64,000 bases of DNA, taken from positions 124,001 through 188,000 of the forward strand of contig CAWFMY010000001.1 of assembly GCA_963816925.1 (NCBI GenBank), read 5' to 3'. The notes beneath the pieces are model-generated. The model searched no databases and was not told where the DNA came from. It was given only the letters and a program-made list of their open reading frames with translations. Source of the DNA: CAIWHR01 sp963816925 (GTDB lineage Bacteria; Pseudomonadota; Gammaproteobacteria; Burkholderiales; Casimicrobiaceae). The stretch's first letter is position 1; each line of letters starts with the position of its first letter. This document shows, piece by piece, positions 9,229 through 18,756 of this stretch. The position numbers and the translations under genes were made by a program.

Positions 9229-11483
9229 TCACTTCACCGTGTTGAGCGATTCCTTCACGACGCGCGGCGTGAGGAAGATGAGCAGCTCCTGCTTGTCGCT
9301 GGTGCGGCCGGTGGTCTTGAAGAGGTAGCCGAGGAAGGGGATGTCGCCCAGCACGGGCACCTTGGTGACGTCGTTGGTGATCGTTTCCTCGAAGATCCCG
9401 CCGATCACCGCCGTGTCGCCGTTGTTGATGTGGATCTGGGTAAGCACGTTGCGGGTGTCGATCGACGGCACGCGGAATCCACCGCCCAGATCGACGAACT
9501 GCCCGACGTTGTCCTTGCGCACTTCCACCGTCATGATGATGCGGTTGTCCGGCGTGATCTGCGGCGTCACTTCGAGCCGCAGCACCGCCTTCTTGAACGC
9601 CACCGTGGCGGGCGAATTCGCGCTGCCGGGCGTCACGTACGGGATTTCGGTGCCCTGCTCGATGTGCGCCTTCTGATTGTCGGCCGTCACGACGCGCGGG
9701 CTCGAGATCACCTTGCCGCGCGTGTCCGCTTCGAGCGCGGACAGCTCGAGGTTGATGAGATTGCCGCTGCCGAGGTTGATCAGCGTCAGCGCGAGCTGCC
9801 CGGCCGCGGTTGATGACCGGCAGGTTGACGTTGAGCTGCGGGCTGTCGGAATACCCCGCAGACGCGATGCCCGACGCGAGCTCGAACGGCGTCTGCGTCC
9901 GCGTGTCGCGGACGATCTTGTCGCCCTGCAGATGGACGACCGGTTGCGTGTCGAGGTTGCCGCCCTGTCCGACGGCGTATTTGTTGAACGTGAACCCCGT
10001 CTGCGCGCCGAAGCGCACGCCGAGCTGCTTGCTGAACTTGTCGCTTGCGATGACGATCCGTGCCTCGATCATGACTTGGCGGATCGGCGTGTCGAGCTGG
10101 CGGATGATCTTGCGCACTTCCTCCAGCACGGCCGCAGTGTCCTGCACGAACAGGACGTTCGTGCGCGGGTCGACGAACGCGACGCCGCGCTGGGACAGGA
10201 TCGAGCCCTGCCCGCCGGTCGTCGCCGTCTGGCCCGCGCCGGCACCGAACCGCTGCTGCCGGTTCGACGACAGGATCTGCTGGAAGTCCGACGCCTTCAT
10301 GTAATTGAGCTGGAAGGACTCCATCACCAGCGGCTCGAGCTCCCGGATCTGCTGGGCGTTCTCGAGCTGCTGCCGCTCCTTGACGCGCCAGCTCCTCGCG
10401 CGGCGCGATCAGGACGACATTGCCGTTCTTGCGCATGTCGAGGCCCTTGGTCTGCATGATGATCTCGAGCGCCTGGTCCCACGGAATGTCCTTGAGCCGC
10501 AGCGTCAGGCTGCCCGTCACCGTGTCGCTGGTGATGATGTTGAGGCCGGTGAAATCGGCAATGACCTGCAGCACCGAGCGCACTTCGACGTTCTGGAAGT
10601 TGAGCGACAGCTTCTCGCCCTTGAATCCCAGCTTCGCGCCCTGGATCAGCTTGTTCGGGTCTTCCTGGACGGCCCTGACCTCGAGGATGAACTTGTTGTC
10701 GGTCTGGTACGCGGAATGCTCCCACAAGCCCTTCGGCTCGATCACCATCCGCGTGTTGCCGCCCTGGTTGAACGTGTCGACGGCGACGATCGGCGTCCCG
10801 AAGTCCTGTACGTCGAGCCTCCGCTCGAGGTTGCGCGGCAGGTTCGTCTTGATGAAGTCGACGATCAGGTTCTTGCCCTGCTGGCGGATGTCGATGCCGG
10901 TCGCGTTGTCCGACATGTCGACGACCACGCGTCCTTCGCCGTTCGCGCCACGGCGGAAATCGACGTCGCGAAGTGCATGCGTCGCATCGCCCGGGCGCGC
11001 CTCCGCGAACCGCTCGACGACCTGCGTCTTGGCGTCGAGCTGCTGGCTTTGGTCGAACAGCGTGACGAGGACGGTGTTGCCTTCGACGTTGGTCGAGAAC
11101 GTCTGCGGCTTGTTGAGGTTGAAGACGACCCGCGTCCGGTTGCCGGCCTGGATCACGTTGAGGCTGCGCATGGCCGGATCGTCGATGATCCGCTGCGTGC
11201 TCCCGAGCCCGTTCGACGTGTCGAGGAAATCGAGGGCAATCCGCGGCGGATTCGAGATCGCAAAACCGGCAGGCGGATTGGCGGGGGGCGATTTCAGCGT
11301 GAACTTGACGATCGTGTTGCCCGACGAACCCTTCGACACCATCAGCGAATCGATGGAGTTGGCGCCCTGCGCCGATGCCGCGCCGGTCGCGGCCAGGGTC
11401 AGCGCGGCGGCGAGCCACACGAGCGCCCGGCGGGCCGTTCGCCCGGGGACGGTGACGGTGTTGTGCCAGTCGAACGCGCTCAT
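9229..11483 (-). CDS. pilQ: Type IV pilus secretin PilQ (two frameshifts)
   Basis: Outer-membrane secretin ring through which the type IV pilus passes. Signal peptide ending at ASAQG, then AMIN-type beta domains (about 40-270), an N0/STN-type domain near 280-370 (LNFQNVEVRSVLQVIADFTG) and the C-terminal secretin domain with VPVLGDIPFLGYLFKT. The frame moves near 10387 (between the PREELA and KERQQLENAQQ segments) and near 9805. Both fit one inserted base, and the corrected protein is about 750 aa, a normal PilQ length. The ATG overlaps pilP by four bases. Because pilMNOP upstream are intact, sequence error is more likely than loss of the secretin. Confidence 0.92.
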
Positions 11484-12016
11484 CTTCGTGCTCCCTGTGG
11501 TTTGGCATCGGGCTGGATGAGTTGCAGCGTGCTGGACCGCTCGGTCCAGTCACCTGCCCCGTCCTGCACGAGCTCCTTCAGCTTGATCTCGGCATCGGTC
11601 ACGCCGACGATCACGCCGTAGTTCTGCCCGAGGTAGTTCCCCTGTCGCACCTGGTAGAGATCTTTTTCCGGCGTGCGCACCAGCGCGTACACCGCCTTGC
11701 CTTTCTCCAGCGTGCCCACCATGTTGAGCGACTCGAGCGGAAACGCCTCCAGCGGCTCCTTGCGGCGCGCGAGGTCCGGCCCTTTGTTGCCCGCGCCCTT
11801 CTGGGGCTCGATCTTGCGCGGCTTGAATGGATCGGGCAGGTCGAACGCGTTGTAGGCGAACGGCTCGTACGGCTTCATCTGCGGCAACGGGTCGAGCTTG
11901 CCCTTGACGCCGGCGCCCTGCGCCGCCATCCAAGCGCGGAGATCCTGGTGGCTTTCTCCGCCACAGCCCGCGAGCGCGACAACGGCGCCCGCCGCAATCG
12001 TCAGCCAGCGTTTCAT
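11480..12016 (-). CDS. pilP: Type IV pilus assembly lipoprotein PilP
   Basis: Inner-membrane-anchored periplasmic lipoprotein that links the PilMNO platform to the PilQ secretin. The signal peptide carries lipobox LAGC with the cysteine at residue 18. The central basic and proline-rich region (PDPFKPRKIEPQ) is typical, and the C-terminal beta domain includes LYQVRQGNYLGQNYGVI. It is 178 aa and intact. The four-base overlaps with pilO before and pilQ after show tight coupling. Confidence 0.95.
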   Translation of the reverse strand: MKRWLTIAAGAVVALAGCGGESHQDLRAWMAAQGAGVKGKLDPLPQMKPYEPFAYNAFDLPDPFKPRKIEPQKGAGNKGPDLARRKEPLEAFPLESLNMVGTLEKGKAVYALVRTPEKDLYQVRQGNYLGQNYGVIVGVTDAEIKLKELVQDGAGDWTERSSTLQLIQPDAKPQGARR

Positions 12017-12654
12017 CTCTTCGCCTTGTCCTTCTTGTCCTTGGCGTCCTTCGCTGCCTTGCGCTGCTTTGCGACTTCGTCTTCGTCGAGGTAGCGAAAC
12101 GTCTTCGCGACCGCGTCCATCGTGAGGACGCCCTTGTCGTTGTTCACGGAGACGTCGTTCAGCGTGACGATCCGCGGCAGCTGCGCGACGTCGCTCGCGA
12201 ACGCGCCCATGTCGTGATAATTACCCGTGATCTTGATATTGATCGGGAGCTCGGCGTAGAAATCGGCGGCACGTTCGTTCGCGGCCGGCTTGAACAATTC
12301 GAACTGGAGCCCGCGACCCAGCCCCGCCTGGTTGATGTCGGTCAGCAGGGCGTCCATTTCCGCCTTGTTCGGGAGCTGCTTCAGGAGGGCCCCGAACGAT
12401 TGCTCGATTTCCTGCAGCTGTTGCGCGTACAGCTGAAAGTTGATCGCCTTGGCCTTCTTCGAGGCGTATTGCTCCTTGAGCTTCGCTTCCTCCGACTTCA
12501 CGCGATCGAGCGTGTCGTACTGGTCCTTCCAGTCGAGGAGCGCGCCGGCGATCAGGATCGCGAGGAAGACCGCGGCGAGCGCAAGCACCTTCGGAAGCAG
12601 CGGCCAGTTGCCGACGTCCCTGAAATTGAGCCGGCGAATGTCGTCGAGCGTCAT
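12013..12654 (-). CDS. pilO: Type IV pilus inner-membrane protein PilO
   Basis: Bitopic inner-membrane protein that pairs with PilN in the alignment subcomplex. One N-terminal membrane helix (about 25-45), a coiled coil at about 50-100, and a ferredoxin-like periplasmic domain. 213 aa, intact, overlaps pilP and pilN by four bases each. The C-terminus is lysine-rich, a low-complexity tail. Confidence 0.94.
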   Translation of the reverse strand: MTLDDIRRLNFRDVGNWPLLPKVLALAAVFLAILIAGALLDWKDQYDTLDRVKSEEAKLKEQYASKKAKAINFQLYAQQLQEIEQSFGALLKQLPNKAEMDALLTDINQAGLGRGLQFELFKPAANERAADFYAELPINIKITGNYHDMGAFASDVAQLPRIVTLNDVSVNNDKGVLTMDAVAKTFRYLDEDEVAKQRKAAKDAKDKKDKAKR

Positions 12655-13301
12655 GCCGTGCCTTTCTTCGCCGGCGGGGCGGGCGGCGCACCACCTTTGT
12701 CCGGTGCGCCGCCAGGCGCCAACGGCTTGATGTCGGCAGGCGGCGGCGCGCGCTTCAACTGGAAGGTGAGCGTGAATTCATTGACGCGCGCATCCTTTTC
12801 CCTGGCGCCCGGCAACGGGACGGACTTGATCTCGACCAGCTCGGGCTGGGTCAGCCACGGCGACGCTTCGATGTTGCGCATCAGCGTCGATACGCGCGCG
12901 TTGGACTGCGCGTAGCCGACGGCGGTGACCTTGGCCCCGACCTGCTTCAGGTTGCGCAGATAGACCCCGTCGGGCAGCTGCCGGACCATCTGGTCGAGCA
13001 GGTGGACCGCCTCGGTGCGGTTGGTCTGCAGCGTCTCGACGACCTGCTTGCGCGACAGGAGCGCCTGAGTCTGCTCGCGGAGCTTGTCGATTTCCTTGAT
13101 CTGCTCGTCGAGCTTGGCGATTTCGTCCTTCAGGAGCTTGTTGCGGCCCTGCTGGTTCTCGATCTGCGAGACGAAGATCACGTGGACGAGCCCGACCACG
13201 GCAAGGCTCAGGATCGCGAGGCCGACCGCGACCGAGACGAACTGCCGCTGCCGCGCCTGGCGCTTCTGCTCGCGGTGCGGGAGCAGGTTGATGCGGATCA
13301 T
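12651..13301 (-). CDS. pilN: Type IV pilus inner-membrane protein PilN
   Basis: Begins MIRINLLPHRE, the short cytoplasmic peptide by which PilN docks into PilM. One membrane helix at about 20-45, coiled coil to about 95, then the periplasmic ferredoxin-like fold. The C-terminus is an Ala/Gly/Pro-rich tail that ends PPAPPAKKGTA. 216 aa, intact, four-base overlaps on both sides. Confidence 0.95.
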   Translation of the reverse strand: MIRINLLPHREQKRQARQRQFVSVAVGLAILSLAVVGLVHVIFVSQIENQQGRNKLLKDEIAKLDEQIKEIDKLREQTQALLSRKQVVETLQTNRTEAVHLLDQMVRQLPDGVYLRNLKQVGAKVTAVGYAQSNARVSTLMRNIEASPWLTQPELVEIKSVPLPGAREKDARVNEFTLTFQLKRAPPPADIKPLAPGGAPDKGGAPPAPPAKKGTA

Positions 13302-14389
13302 TCGAAGCTCCGCATCGCGAGGCCGCAGGCGATCAGCAGCAAAGGCGCGTCCATTGCAAGCTGCCGCGGCCGGATGCTGTCCGCAACGGCCATGGTCCCG
13401 AAGGGGTTGGCGACCACCGTCGCGACCCCGGCGCGCTTCGCCACCAGCTCGTCGAGGCCGGGGAGGAGCGCCCCCCCGCCCGCCAGGACGATCTGGTCGA
13501 CCTGGCTATAGGATGTCGATGTGAAGAAGAACTGCAGCGCCCGGGTGACCTCCAGCGCCAGCGTTTCCATGAACGGTTGCAGCACATCGGCGTCATAGTT
13601 CTCGGGCAGGCCCTGGTTCTTCTTGGCCGACTCGGCTTCCTCGGGCGAGAGGTTGAACGCGCGCTGGATGTCGTAGGTGAGCTGGTTTCCGCCGAAGGCC
13701 TGGTCGCGCGAGAACAGGAACTGGTCGTTGCGCAGGACGTAGAAATGGGTGACGTGGGCGCCGATGTCGACGAGGGCGATGTTCTGGTCGCGGCCATTCG
13801 CGGGCAGCGACGGGGCGATCAGGCGGAACGCCTCCTGGGTCGCGTAGCTCTCGACGTCCATCACGCGCGGCCGCAGGCCGGCCGCTTCGGCGATCGCCAC
13901 CCGATCCTCGACCTTTTCCTTCCGCGACGCCGCGATCAGAATCTCGACTTCGTCCGGGTTGTTGGGCGCCGGGCCCAGAATCTGGAAATCGAGGTTGACT
14001 TCGTCCAGGGCGAACGGGATGTACTGGTTCGCCTCGGCCTCGACGGTCAGCTCGAGGTCCTCCTCCTTCTGGCCGGCGGGCACGATGATCTTCTTGGTGA
14101 TCACCATGGCGGCAGGCAGGGCGAGGGCGACGTTCCGGTTCCGGGTGCCGAGGCGCTTCCAGGCGCGCTTCAGCCCATCGCTGACCTGGTCGAGGTTGGC
14201 GATATTGCCGTCGGTGACGACGTCCTTGGGCAGGGACTCGACGACGTACTTCTCGAGCCGGCGGACGCCTTTGCCCGTCTCCGAGAGCTCGACGAGCTTG
14301 ATCGACGTCGAGCTGATGTCGACGCCGATCAATGCCGGCGACTTCACGGTGAATATGTCGAGGGCCGAACTGAGCTTTTCAGCGATCAT
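13298..14389 (-). CDS. pilM: Type IV pilus actin-like ATPase PilM
   Basis: Cytoplasmic actin/FtsA-like protein and first gene of pilMNOPQ. Phosphate-binding segments are visible as GVDISSTSIKLVEL near residue 22 and VDIGAHVTHFYVL near 210, and the adenine-site loop as LAGGGALLPGLDEL near 310. 363 aa, intact. The gene is divergent from mrcA, the usual arrangement in proteobacteria. Confidence 0.96.
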   Translation of the reverse strand: MIAEKLSSALDIFTVKSPALIGVDISSTSIKLVELSETGKGVRRLEKYVVESLPKDVVTDGNIANLDQVSDGLKRAWKRLGTRNRNVALALPAAMVITKKIIVPAGQKEEDLELTVEAEANQYIPFALDEVNLDFQILGPAPNNPDEVEILIAASRKEKVEDRVAIAEAAGLRPRVMDVESYATQEAFRLIAPSLPANGRDQNIALVDIGAHVTHFYVLRNDQFLFSRDQAFGGNQLTYDIQRAFNLSPEEAESAKKNQGLPENYDADVLQPFMETLALEVTRALQFFFTSTSYSQVDQIVLAGGGALLPGLDELVAKRAGVATVVANPFGTMAVADSIRPRQLAMDAPLLLIACGLAMRSFE

Positions 14390-14447
14390 GGCGTCGTCTG
14401 CCTAATGCTGACAATTTACATTAAAGGTTGGCAGCAAGTATGAATCT

Positions 14448-14453
14448 TGTCAA
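14448..14453 (-). promoter_or_regulatory. Possible -35 box of the pil operon
   Basis: A perfect TTGACA lies on the minus strand about 60 bp before the pilM ATG. I could not match it to a -10 at normal spacing (TTTAAT at 14425-14420 is 22 bp away), so this is weak. No sigma-54 element was seen in the gap. Confidence 0.2.
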
Positions 14454-14472
14454 ATTGTTTGCCGGGACGGGA

Positions 14473-14499
14473 TTGCTTTGTTGCAACCTTGCCTATAAT
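14473..14499 (+). promoter_or_regulatory. Candidate sigma-70 promoter of mrcA
   Basis: A perfect TATAAT (14494-14499) lies 41 bp before the mrcA ATG, with TTGCTT (14473-14478) 15 bp upstream. The -10 is convincing; the spacing of the -35 is short. Confidence 0.45.
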
Positions 14500-14540
14500 T
14501 GCGGGTCTCACCCCGCCCCTCCAGCAAGTTTTATTCCTTT

Positions 14541-16853
14541 ATGCTAAACCGCTGGCTTCTCTATGTCGGGTCCGTCCTGCTTGGGCTGGCGGTCGTCGGC
14601 GGCCTGCTGCTGGCCTTCGTGCTGGCACTCCTTTATCCCACGTTGCCGTCGCTCGAAAGCCTGACCGACTACCAGCCCAAGATCCCCCTGCGCATCGTCT
14701 CGGCGGAGGGGGACCTCCTCGGGGAATTCGGGGAGGAGCGCCGCGCCATCGTGACTATCGCCGAAGTGCCGGATGTGATGAAAAAGGCCATTTTGGCCGC
14801 CGAAGATGAGCGTTTCTACTCGCACGGGGGCGTCGATTTTCTCAGTATTCTCCGGGCCGCCGCGAGCAACCTCACCAGCGGCACGCAGCAGGGCGCGGGG
14901 ACCATCACCATGCAGGTCGCCCGGAACTTCTTCCTGACCCGGGAAAAGACGGTCACCCGGAAACTGCGGGAGGTCCTGCTCGCCTGGAAAATCGAGGCAA
15001 ACCTGACCAAGGACGAGATTCTGCAGCTCTACGTCAACCAGATCTTCCTCGGCCAGCGCGCGTACGGCTTTGCCGCCGCGTCCCAGATCTATTTCGGCAA
15101 GCCGCTGAAAGATGTGACCCCCGCCGAGGCGGCGATGCTGGCCGGCCTGCCCAAAGCCCCGTCGGCGTTCAATCCGGTCAACAACCCCCGCCGCGCCAAG
15201 ACGCGGCAGCTTTATGTCCTGCGGCGTATGCATGACCTTCGCTTCATCAATGACGACCAGTACCGGGAAGCACAAAGCGCGCCACTTGCGGTTCGGCAGG
15301 GATTGCGCGAGGTGATCCCGACCCACGCCGAGCATGTCGCCGAAATGGCGCGGCAGGTCGTCGTCGACGCCTACGGCGAGGATGCCTACACCAAGGGACT
15401 CACCGTCTACACGACGATCCGCAAAGCCGACCAGGAAGCGGCCTACGCCGCACTGCGGCGTGCCGCGATCGATTACGACCGGCGGCACGGCTACCGCGGC
15501 CCGGAGGCATTCGTCAGCCTGCCGGACGACGCCGGCGAGCGCGAAGCGGCATTGGAGAAGGTCTTCCAGGAAACGGCGGAAAGTGACGGACTAATACCCG
15601 CGGTCGTCCTCGAGGCATCGGCCACCGCCCTCAAAGTCGTCATCGCCGACGGCGAAACGGTCCAGATCACCGGCGACGGCCTCAAGTTCGCCGCGCCCTC
15701 GCTGCGTGACAAGTCTCCGGCGGCGACGCGGATCCGCCCTGGCGCCGTGATTCGGGTGGCGCGCGAGGACAAGGGGCGCTGGGGCATTGCGCAAGTCCCG
15801 CAGGTCGAAGCGGCGTTCGTGTCCATGCGGCCCACCGACGGCGCGTTGCTGTCGCTCATCGGCGGCTTCGACTTCGAGCGCAGCAAGTTCAACCACGTGA
15901 CGCAGGCGCAGCGGCAGCCGGGGTCGGCGTTCAAGCCGTTCATCTACTCCGCCGCGCTCGAAAAGGGGTTCACGCCGGCAACCGTGGTCAACGACGCGCC
16001 GTTCTTCGTGCCGGCCGCGCAGGCCGGTGGCGAGGACTGGGAGCCCAAGAACTACGACGGCAAGTTCGAAGGCCCGATGCGAGTGCGCGCGGCGCTCGCG
16101 CGGTCGAAGAACCTGGTGACGGTCCGCGTGCTGCAGGCGATCGGCCCGCAATATGCGCAGGATTACATCGCGCGCTTCGGCTTCGATCCCAAGCTCCACC
16201 CGCCCTACCTCACGATGGGACTGGGTGCCGGCGCGGCGACGCCGCTGCAGATGGTCGACGCCTACGCCGTCTTCGCCAACGGCGGCTATCGCGTCGCGCC
16301 GTACCTCATCGCGAAAATCGTCGACGCCCGCGGCAACGTGCTCTCCGAGGCGTCGCCCCCGATCGCCGGTGCTGGCGCCGAGCGCGCCATCGATCCGCGC
16401 AACGCCTGGATCATGACCTCGCTCCTGAAGGACGTGATCAGGGTCGGCACGGCGACCCGCGCGCTGGTGCTGAACCGCACCGACCTCGCCGGCAAGACCG
16501 GCACGACGAACGAGAACGTCGACGCGTGGTTCTGCGGTTTCAACGCCGCAATGGTCGGCGTGGCGTGGATCGGCTTCGACCAGCCGCGGACCCTGGGCGC
16601 CAACGAGACCGGCGCCGTCGCGGCGCTTCCCATGTGGATTTCGTACATGGCGAAGGCGCTCAAGGGGACCAGCGTCGCCGATGTGCCGATGCCCGATGGC
16701 GTCATCGCGGTCAAGGTCAACGCCGACACCGGCCTGCGCGACGAGGGCGGACTCACGGAATTCTTCTTTTCCGAGTTCCCGCCGCGCGGCCGCGAGGAGG
16801 GCCTGACGCCGTCCGGCGCGCCCGCCAAGGACATACGCGACCAGCTGTTTTGA
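14541..16853 (+). CDS. mrcA: Penicillin-binding protein 1A
   Basis: Bifunctional peptidoglycan synthase: glycosyltransferase family 51 plus transpeptidase, anchored by an N-terminal helix (about 5-30). The catalytic glutamate of the GT51 domain is E88 in AEDERFYSHGG, with QGAGTITMQVARN after it. The transpeptidase motifs are SAFK at S462, SKN at S522 and KTGT at K652. From ATG 14541 the protein is 770 aa; the open frame begins at 14499 but MLNRWLL fits the family start and the promoter. Intact. Divergent from pilM. Confidence 0.96.
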   Translation: MLNRWLLYVGSVLLGLAVVGGLLLAFVLALLYPTLPSLESLTDYQPKIPLRIVSAEGDLLGEFGEERRAIVTIAEVPDVMKKAILAAEDERFYSHGGVDFLSILRAAASNLTSGTQQGAGTITMQVARNFFLTREKTVTRKLREVLLAWKIEANLTKDEILQLYVNQIFLGQRAYGFAAASQIYFGKPLKDVTPAEAAMLAGLPKAPSAFNPVNNPRRAKTRQLYVLRRMHDLRFINDDQYREAQSAPLAVRQGLREVIPTHAEHVAEMARQVVVDAYGEDAYTKGLTVYTTIRKADQEAAYAALRRAAIDYDRRHGYRGPEAFVSLPDDAGEREAALEKVFQETAESDGLIPAVVLEASATALKVVIADGETVQITGDGLKFAAPSLRDKSPAATRIRPGAVIRVAREDKGRWGIAQVPQVEAAFVSMRPTDGALLSLIGGFDFERSKFNHVTQAQRQPGSAFKPFIYSAALEKGFTPATVVNDAPFFVPAAQAGGEDWEPKNYDGKFEGPMRVRAALARSKNLVTVRVLQAIGPQYAQDYIARFGFDPKLHPPYLTMGLGAGAATPLQMVDAYAVFANGGYRVAPYLIAKIVDARGNVLSEASPPIAGAGAERAIDPRNAWIMTSLLKDVIRVGTATRALVLNRTDLAGKTGTTNENVDAWFCGFNAAMVGVAWIGFDQPRTLGANETGAVAALPMWISYMAKALKGTSVADVPMPDGVIAVKVNADTGLRDEGGLTEFFFSEFPPRGREEGLTPSGAPAKDIRDQLF

Positions 16854-16865
16854 CAGGAGCAGGCC

Positions 16866-17516
16866 ATGCCGCGTCGTTCCGCCGAGCCGGATCCCCGCCG
16901 CGACCGCGGTCGCCACGAACGCAGCGGCCGCGAGCGCAACACCGACCTGCGCGCGCGCAACGACGGGCACGATCGCGAACGCATCGCGCATGCCGCCGCA
17001 CGGATCATCGCCGAGCACGGTCTCACCGACTGGGCGCAGGCGAAGCGCAAGGCCGCGCGGCAGCTGATGCTGCCCGAGTCCGCGCCGTTCCCGTCGAACG
17101 AGGAAATCGAAGCCGCCCTCACGAGCTATCACGCGCTGTTTGCCGCGACGGCCCACGAGGCCAGCCTGCGGACCCAGCGCGAGGAGGCTCTCGCCTGGAT
17201 GAAGCGTCTCGCGGCATGGGATCCGCTGTTGGTCGGCGGCGTGGCGGCCGGCTGGGCGACGGCCCACAGCGACATCCGCCTCGAGCTCGTCGCGGACGAC
17301 GCGAAGGCCGTTGAGATCGCGCTCGCCAACGAAGGCGTGCGTTATGCGGCGCTGCCGCCGCGCGCGTCCGACACCGGTGCGGAGCTGCTGATCGAGACGC
17401 CGCGCGCCAGCCTGCGCATCGCCGTTCTCACGCCGGGTGAAAGGCGCAACCGTCCGCGGCAAGACGAGGAGCCCCGGCTCGCGGCCGGCGCCGTCGCGGC
17501 GCTCCTGGAAAAGTAA
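16866..17516 (+). CDS. Uncharacterised conserved protein downstream of mrcA
   Basis: 216 aa, soluble. The first 45 residues are very rich in Arg, Asp and Glu. The rest carries ARIIAEHGLTDWAQAKRKAARQL, then a helical stretch and a small alpha/beta part with GGVAAGWATAHSDIRLELVADD that looks like a minimal nucleotidyltransferase-type fold. From memory this is a betaproteobacterial family sometimes labelled UDP-N-acetylmuramate-alanine ligase; it has no Mur ligase motifs, so that label looks wrong. Preceded by the ribosome-binding site AGGAGC and likely co-transcribed with mrcA. Function unknown. Confidence 0.75.
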   Translation: MPRRSAEPDPRRDRGRHERSGRERNTDLRARNDGHDRERIAHAAARIIAEHGLTDWAQAKRKAARQLMLPESAPFPSNEEIEAALTSYHALFAATAHEASLRTQREEALAWMKRLAAWDPLLVGGVAAGWATAHSDIRLELVADDAKAVEIALANEGVRYAALPPRASDTGAELLIETPRASLRIAVLTPGERRNRPRQDEEPRLAAGAVAALLEK

Positions 17517-17520
17517 GGGC

Positions 17521-18534
17521 CTACTTTTCGCCCGCCAGCCACTCCGCCGCCGCGAGCGCGAAGTACGTGAGAATGGCGTCCGCGCCCGCGCGCTTGAACG
17601 CCGTCAGCACCTCGAGCGCGCCCGCGCGCTCGTCGATCCAGCCGTTGGCCGCCGCGGCTTTCAGCATCGCGTATTCGCCCGACACCTGGTAGACCGCGGT
17701 CGGCGCGCCGAACGTGTCCTTCACCCGGCGGACGACATCGAGATAGGGCAGCCCCGGCTTCACCATCACCATGTCGGCGCCCTCGTCGAGGTCGAGGCGG
17801 ACCTCCCGCAGCGCCTCGTCCGAATTCGCGGGATCCATCTGGTAGGTGTACTTGTTGCCGCCGCCGAGATTGCCGCTCGACCCCACCGCGTCGCGGAACG
17901 GGCCATAGAACGACGACGCGTATTTCGCCGAATACGCGAGGATGCGCGTGCGCTGGTACTGGCCCCCGTCGAGTGTTGCGCGGATCGCGCCGATGCGCCC
18001 GTCCATCATGTCGGAAGGCGCGACCATGTCCGCTCCCGCCTCCGCGTGACACAGCGCCTGGCGCGCGAGCGCGACCACGGTCTCGTCGTTGACGACGTAG
18101 CCGGTCGCGTCGATGAGCCCGTCCTGGCCATGGCTCGTATACGGGTCAAGCGCCACGTCGGTGATGATCCCGAGGTCGGGAAACCGCTTCTTCAATGCCC
18201 GCACGGCGCGCGGCACGAGGCCTTTCGCGTTCCATGCTTCCGCCGCGTCCGCCGATTTCTGCTTGGCCGGGATGACCGGAAACAGCGCGAGCGCGGGAAT
18301 ACCCAGCGCGACACACCGCTCGGCGTCGTCTTGCAGGAGGTCGATGCTCTTGCGCGAGATTCCGGGCAACGACGGCACGGGCTCCTCGCGCTTCGTGCCA
18401 TCGAGCACGAATACGGGGTAGATGAGGTCGTCCGCGGAGAGACGGTGCTCGCGCATCAGCCGACGCGAGAAATCGTCGCGGCGCATGCGCCGCATCCGCG
18501 TGCCCGGAAAGCGTCCGCAAAAATCGAAGCTCAT
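17521..18534 (-). CDS. hemB: Delta-aminolevulinic acid dehydratase (porphobilinogen synthase)
   Basis: Condenses two 5-aminolevulinates to porphobilinogen in heme synthesis. The two active-site lysines are K204 (YSAKYASSF) and K259 (VMVKPGLPYLD). The metal loop reads DVALDPYTSHGQDG at 126-139, with Asp/Ala where zinc enzymes have cysteines, so this is the magnesium-dependent, non-zinc type. I choose ATG 18534 (MSFDFCGRFPG); a GTG at 18552 is in frame but its six extra codons come from a tandem repeat. Intact. Convergent with the gene ending at 17516. Confidence 0.95.
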   Translation of the reverse strand: MSFDFCGRFPGTRMRRMRRDDFSRRLMREHRLSADDLIYPVFVLDGTKREEPVPSLPGISRKSIDLLQDDAERCVALGIPALALFPVIPAKQKSADAAEAWNAKGLVPRAVRALKKRFPDLGIITDVALDPYTSHGQDGLIDATGYVVNDETVVALARQALCHAEAGADMVAPSDMMDGRIGAIRATLDGGQYQRTRILAYSAKYASSFYGPFRDAVGSSGNLGGGNKYTYQMDPANSDEALREVRLDLDEGADMVMVKPGLPYLDVVRRVKDTFGAPTAVYQVSGEYAMLKAAAANGWIDERAGALEVLTAFKRAGADAILTYFALAAAEWLAGEK

Positions 18535-18563
18535 GTTGCCCTCATGTTGCACTCATGTTGCAA
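18531..18563 (-). repeat. Three 11-bp tandem repeats forming two mini-ORFs before hemB
   Basis: The unit TCATGTTGC plus two variable bases repeats three times on the plus strand (18531-18541, 18542-18552, 18553-18563). Read on the minus strand each unit supplies an ATG. The first two open four-codon ORFs, ATGAGTGCAACATGA and ATGAGGGCAACATGA, each with its TGA overlapping the next ATG by four bases, and the third ATG is the hemB start. Whether they are translated is not known. Confidence 0.75.
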
Positions 18564-18756
18564 ACTGTCCGCACCGTCGAAGTCGGACCATCGAGCCGTG
18601 CATCCTATCGTCAGCAGGCGCGCGGCGGCAAACCCCTGCACATAGTGTTGGAATTCAAGTGCAAAAAAAGCGGGAACTCCGTCACGGGTCGACAGTCTAT
18701 TTGCATGGACGGCAACGTCTCCCGCTTCCCTCCCTGAGCGGGTGCCCTCGTGGTGT

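Noticed and set aside
15591..17462. 623-codon frame antisense to mrcA
   Set aside because: Shadow; mrcA carries all catalytic motifs on the plus strand.
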